This document shows, piece after piece, positions 13,656 through 16,105 of a stretch of DNA of 16,105 bases. Position 1 is the first letter of the stretch, and each line of letters starts with the position of its first letter. The position numbers and the translations under genes were made by a program. The notes beneath the pieces were generated by a model that did not search any database, was not told the DNA's origin, and saw only the letters and a program-made list of their open reading frames with translations. Location: the NCBI GenBank assembly GCA_026712885.1, contig JAPOPO010000548.1, forward strand, positions 1 to 16,105, written 5' to 3'. The DNA is from Rhodospirillales bacterium (GTDB taxonomy: Bacteria > Pseudomonadota > Alphaproteobacteria > UBA828).

Positions 13656-14963
13656 CTACTCCCCCTCGCAGCCGGCGCAGCTGCCGACGGTGAGAAGGCC
13701 GGAGATCGTCGCGTCCGGGCCGTACACGCCGCCGGCTGCCGTCTGCGATCCGCTCAGCGCCTCTGCCACGTCGAGCCTCTCCCCGGCGATCTCCTGCGCC
13801 GCCGCATCGCCCTCGACCGCGGCGTTGCCGGCCACCGACAGCGCCGCCGCATCGAGCACGCCCGTGCCGCGGACCGCTCCCGCCTCGATAGTCCCCGCCG
13901 CCGTCACCCGGTCGGCTGCGAGCCGATCGGTCACGGCGGCGCCCACCACGAGCTCGGCGCTCACGGCGAGCGTGGCCGCCGCGACATCGCCCGCCTCGAC
14001 GGTCGCCGCCCTCAGCCCCGCCGCATCCGCGCGGCCCCCGATCTCTGCCGCGCCGCCGACGGCCACATCCGTCCCGACCTCGGCCAACTCCGCGTCCACC
14101 GCGCCGGCGCCATTGACGTGCCGCCGCGCCGGGTCGGCGGGGTCCGTCGCGCCCGGCGGGGCCATCTCCAGCGTCGTCTCCATGCGGTTGAGCCACGGCC
14201 TGCCAGGCTGGGCCCGGCGATGGAGCGCCCGCTCGCGGTATCCAATCCCGTGGTCTGCGGTAACCCAGAGGGCGTCCATGCCGAGGCTCCGGCCGAGCGC
14301 CGCCTCGATGGCGGGCCTGTGCGCCTCCATCAGCGTGCCGCCGCCAGGGGCCACCGCAGCGAGGCCGGCCTCCAGCGCGCCCTCGCGCATAGCGGTCGGC
14401 CGCGACGAGGCGGCGGGCTCCAGCACCCCGAACGCCATCGGCGTCCGCCGGGACGTGCCGTCCGGTACAACCCCGAGCGTCATCGCGGCATGCCGCCCCG
14501 GCGGTGCGGGCAGGTCCGGCGGCGCCGCGCCCAGCGCGCTCAGCCGCGCCACCGTGAGCACGATGCCGACCTGCGTCTCGAGAGCCGTCTCGAAGGCGTC
14601 GGCGTGGACCTGGGTCGCCCGGTGCGCCGCCTGCACCCAGCCTGCGAACACCCGGCCGGCCGCGCGGTCGAGGGCCTGCATCCGTTCGGACGCCCGTGTC
14701 TCGTAGTGGGCGACCAGCGCCGCGCCCGCCAGCGCCGCCAGCAGCAGCACGCCGAGCAGCGCGCCCGCGCCGCACCGGTCGCGACCGCGCGTGCCCCTGC
14801 CCGGCCACGGCGAAGGTCCCGACTTCATCAGGTGCACGCGTAGTCGCCGGAAGGCGCCGCGCCTGCGCTGTTTCTCCGGCACGAGTGTCCGACGGGGCGC
14901 CGGATGGCGCGCATCCATGCCCTTCGACCCCGAGCCCGAGGATCTGCGGTCCGAGGCCGTCAT
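13656..14963 (-). CDS. PilV paralogue without a recognisable prepilin cleavage site
   Basis: 435 residues from ATG 14963, which overlaps the pilS stop (ATGA). It aligns by eye with the following PilV: membrane helix GALLGVLLLAALAGAALVAH then YETRASER (PilV has FFETRALEER), a variable body, then ERALHRRAQPGRPWLNRMET and TLEMAP in place of the PilV junction motif. The tail is again an Ala/Val/Thr strand series (about 290-420), ending TVGSCAGCEGE with the same CxxC. The prepilin site is lost: Ala replaces the +5 Glu and no Gly-Phe/Leu site precedes the helix. Start is uncertain: no clear ribosome site, and ATGs at 14918 and 14828 are possible; the first 45 residues include a repeat unit (TLVPE). 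Likely a membrane-anchored or degenerate minor pilin/adhesin. Confidence 0.72.
   Translation of the reverse strand: MTASDRRSSGSGSKGMDARHPAPRRTLVPEKQRRRGAFRRLRVHLMKSGPSPWPGRGTRGRDRCGAGALLGVLLLAALAGAALVAHYETRASERMQALDRAAGRVFAGWVQAAHRATQVHADAFETALETQVGIVLTVARLSALGAAPPDLPAPPGRHAAMTLGVVPDGTSRRTPMAFGVLEPAASSRPTAMREGALEAGLAAVAPGGGTLMEAHRPAIEAALGRSLGMDALWVTADHGIGYRERALHRRAQPGRPWLNRMETTLEMAPPGATDPADPARRHVNGAGAVDAELAEVGTDVAVGGAAEIGGRADAAGLRAATVEAGDVAAATLAVSAELVVGAAVTDRLAADRVTAAGTIEAGAVRGTGVLDAAALSVAGNAAVEGDAAAQEIAGERLDVAEALSGSQTAAGGVYGPDATISGLLTVGSCAGCEGE
14872..14890. repeat. Single unit of the 15-bp repeat, upstream pilV paralogue
   Basis: TTCTCCGGCACGAGTGTCC, one exact unit, read as TLVPE in the N-terminal part of the pilV paralogue, ahead of its membrane helix. 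Confidence 0.75.
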
Positions 14964-15610
14964 CCGAACGTGAACCCGATGTCGTTCTCGGCATCGCCGT
15001 CGTCGCAGTTGTCGGTCACCTGGGCGTTGGTCACGGGCGAGGCGAGCGCGGTGCCGTTGATCGTCATCTGGACCAGGCCCGCGCGGGCGCGGCTGCGCCC
15101 GGCAAAGGCGTCGCCCAGCGCCGCGCAGATCGCGTCGTCCACGTCCTTGAAGGTGATGCGGAAGCGGTTGGTGACGCCGGCCGGACCGCCCAGCACCGTC
15201 ACCGCGCCGCCGAAGGGATGGCGGATCGAGACGCTGCCGCCGCTCTCGACCCGCGCCCCGCCGGGAATGCCGCCGCGCCGGTCGATGGCGGGCACCAGGT
15301 CGGCGCGGTTGCCGTAGCTCGGCGCGCCGGCGAAGGCCGATTCGACGTTGGCCCGGAGCTGGCTCAGCAGCGTCAGCGCGGCCGAGCGGTTGGCGGACTC
15401 CCGCGCCGCGTTGTAGGTGCCGACGGCGCCGACGATCACCACGGCGGCCAGGCCCAGCCCGAGCAGCACGCCGAACAGGCTGAAGCCGCGGCGCCAGCGC
15501 CTGGCGGCATAGCGCCGCATCCATCGCCGGGCGCTGCCTGGCGCGAGGCCGGAAGGGGGACCCTCGGGCCTGAGGAGGCCGGATGGCCCGAAACCTGCGG
15601 TTTCTCTCAT
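14960..15610 (-). CDS. pilS: PilS-type major type IV prepilin
   Basis: A 216-residue prepilin of the IncI thin pilus (PilS family). After a long basic leader the prepilin site is WRRGFSLFGVLLGLGLAAVV, predicted cut between Gly and Phe. The body fits PilS: NRSAALTLLSQLRANVESAF, SYGNRADLVPAIDRRGGIPG, SVSIRHPFGGAVTVLGG, and NRFRITFKDVDDAICAALGD. Two Cys (ICAAL and TDNCDDG) could close the C-terminal disulphide loop usual in type IV pilins. Mature position 5 is Gly, not Glu. ATG 15610 is chosen because AAAGGAG lies 6 nt upstream; the gene starts 20 nt after the pilR stop. The leader contains a degenerate repeat unit (LLRPEGPP). Confidence 0.88.
   Translation of the reverse strand: MRETAGFGPSGLLRPEGPPSGLAPGSARRWMRRYAARRWRRGFSLFGVLLGLGLAAVVIVGAVGTYNAARESANRSAALTLLSQLRANVESAFAGAPSYGNRADLVPAIDRRGGIPGGARVESGGSVSIRHPFGGAVTVLGGPAGVTNRFRITFKDVDDAICAALGDAFAGRSRARAGLVQMTINGTALASPVTNAQVTDNCDDGDAENDIGFTFG
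15558..15582. repeat. Degenerate 15-bp repeat unit, inverted orientation, pilS leader
   Basis: GGGGACCCTCGGGCCTGAGG on the plus strand matches the variant unit at 7149. It is read as LRPEGP in the PilS leader, which is removed at processing. Confidence 0.45.
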
Positions 15611-15630
15611 GGTTGCTCCTTTCACGTTGG

Positions 15631-15928
15631 TCAAGACCGTCCGGCCTGTTGCAGAATCGAGAACATGGCGTCGATGCCGGCGGCGACGCTCAGCGTGACC
15701 AGGATCAGCAGCGCCGCGTTGAGCCCGGCGGCGCGGGTCCTCAAGAGGTCCTCGGAGCGGCCCACCCAGCGCGTGACGAAGCCGGAGAGCTTCGCCTCCC
15801 AACCGGGCACGCCGTCGAGCGCGGCCACCACCGGCACCAGCGAGGGATCGGGGAAGCCGTGGCCCGCGAGCGTCATGGCGCGGCCGAGCCCGGCGGCCCG
15901 CCCCATGTGGCGCTGGGTGGCGCCGGTG
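15631..15928 (-). pseudogene. pilR: GspF/PilR-type pilus inner-membrane protein, C-terminal fragment
   Basis: About 99 codons of real homology. TQRHMGRAAGLGRAMTLAGH then GFPDPSLVPVVAALDGVPGW is the GspF-type turn-and-helix segment before the last membrane helix, and LNAALLILVTLSVAAGIDAM is that helix. PilR is the inner-membrane platform of the IncI thin pilus, and its place just before pilS is as expected. The frame stays open to the right edge, but upstream of 15928 the reading is unlike GspF and is the antisense of another pilR-like segment. The gene is therefore broken here by an inverted junction, or the contig is chimeric at this point. If the upstream open frame were genuine, a GTG at 16080 would be a possible start. 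Confidence 0.7.
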
Positions 15929-16105
15929 CCGTGGGGGGCGGAGGGCTGAATCTCAACGCCCGCGCCTTGGAGGCCCGGAGGCGCCGTGCGGGCGCCTATG
16001 CGCGACCCCGCATCGGCGCGATCCAGCGTCACATGGCGCAGGGCGCTGGCCTGGGGCGCGCCATGGCGCTCGCCGGCCACGGCTTCCCCGACCCCGCGCT
16101 GGTGC
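15834..16105. repeat. Imperfect inverted repeat of pilR sequence (arms 15834-15928 and 16011-16105)
   Basis: The minus strand of 15928-15834 and the plus strand of 16011-16105 align without gaps over 95 nt with 80 identities by hand count (about 84%). Identity is highest toward the edge arm (a 12-residue block GRAM.LAGHGFPDP). The 82 nt between arms show no clear inverted match. The right arm is cut by the window end, so the full length is unknown. Confidence 0.85.
15931..16105 (+). pseudogene. PilR/GspF-like segment in opposite orientation (partial, runs off right edge)
   Basis: In plus frame 1 the reading is GGLNLNARALEARRRRAGAY then ARPRIGAIQRHMAQGAGLGR, AMALAGHGFPDPALV, a good GspF-domain pattern (AL..L.RRA..Y.RPRI.AI...M..G..LG.AM). 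It aligns residue for residue with the minus-strand pilR fragment from IGAIQRHM onward. Differences fall mostly at third codon positions, so both segments evolved as coding DNA. No start codon or 5' end is visible; the segment begins at the junction near 15930. The left boundary is approximate. It may be a second pilR, or a strain variant joined during assembly. Confidence 0.55.

Noticed and set aside
12462..14963. Shufflon at the pilV 3' ends
   Set aside because: I found no repeated 19-bp inverted sites and no alternative tail segments. The two genes are complete, each with its own N-terminus and stop.
12076..14994. A single minus-strand frame of about 970 codons running across the pilV genes
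   Set aside because: Only its last 128 codons are a real gene. The rest is a Gly/Arg-rich shadow in the wrong frame relative to both PilV-like proteins, whose own motifs are clear.
15611..15630. Rho-independent terminator or promoter in the pilR-pilS gap, or elsewhere between genes
   Set aside because: Gaps are too short, and no GC hairpin followed by a T run nor a convincing -35/-10 pair was seen on the minus strand.
15929..16080. Upstream part of the minus-strand pilR open frame as a genuine N-terminal region
   Set aside because: The reading (GERHGAPQASALRHVTLDRA and so on) does not resemble GspF and is the antisense of a plus-strand segment that does.
1..16105. tRNA, rRNA, insertion sequences, origin of transfer or attachment sites
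   Set aside because: No cloverleaf-like arms, transposase motifs, terminal inverted repeats of IS type, or nic-like site were recognised by reading both strands.

Overview
The window is one dense, minus-strand operon-like cluster from a very GC-rich proteobacterium. Codon third positions are almost all G or C. I would guess Alphaproteobacteria, but nothing here fixes the taxon. The genes are those of an IncI/Dot-Icm-type (MPF-I) conjugative type IV secretion system joined to the thin type IV pilus module that goes with it. This points to an integrative conjugative element or conjugative plasmid rather than core genome. No relaxase, integrase, origin or att site lies in the window.

Reading in the direction of transcription (right to left): a truncated GspF/PilR inner-membrane pilus protein, the major prepilin PilS, two tandem PilV-like minor pilin/adhesins, a small exported coiled-coil protein, and a prepilin peptidase fused to a secretin-N-like and a TcpQ domain. 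Then come DotD/TraH (lipoprotein), DotC/TraI, DotB/TraJ (ATPase), IcmT/TraK, a small TcpQ-domain protein at the TraL position, and a DsbC/DsbG-like thiol protein with one active-site Cys. The left part holds DotI-IcmL/TraM, DotH-IcmK/TraN, DotG-IcmE/TraO, IcmC-DotE/TraQ, IcmD-DotP/TraR and most of DotO-IcmB/TraU (ATPase), which runs off the left edge. The order is collinear with R64/ColIb-P9 and Legionella, but no traP/icmG or traT/icmJ homologue lies between traO and traU. DotC/D/H are the outer-membrane core, DotG bridges the envelope, DotI/IcmT/TraQ/TraR are inner-membrane parts, and DotB and DotO power the machine. PilR/S/V and the peptidase would build a pilus that helps mating-pair formation.

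Nearly all junctions overlap by 1-8 nt (ATGA, TGATG or GTGA) or are separated by under 50 nt. I therefore read the cluster as a single translationally coupled transcript. I saw no convincing internal promoter or terminator. No stretch above 300 bases lacks a gene.

Two things stand out. First, a 15-bp repeat (CCGGCACGAGTGTCT and variants) is scattered through at least 13 blocks, in both orientations and in at least five reading frames, always as in-frame pentapeptide tracts in tails or linkers. Second, at the right edge the truncated pilR abuts a diverged, oppositely oriented pilR-like segment. That is either a genuine inverted junction or a chimeric contig end.
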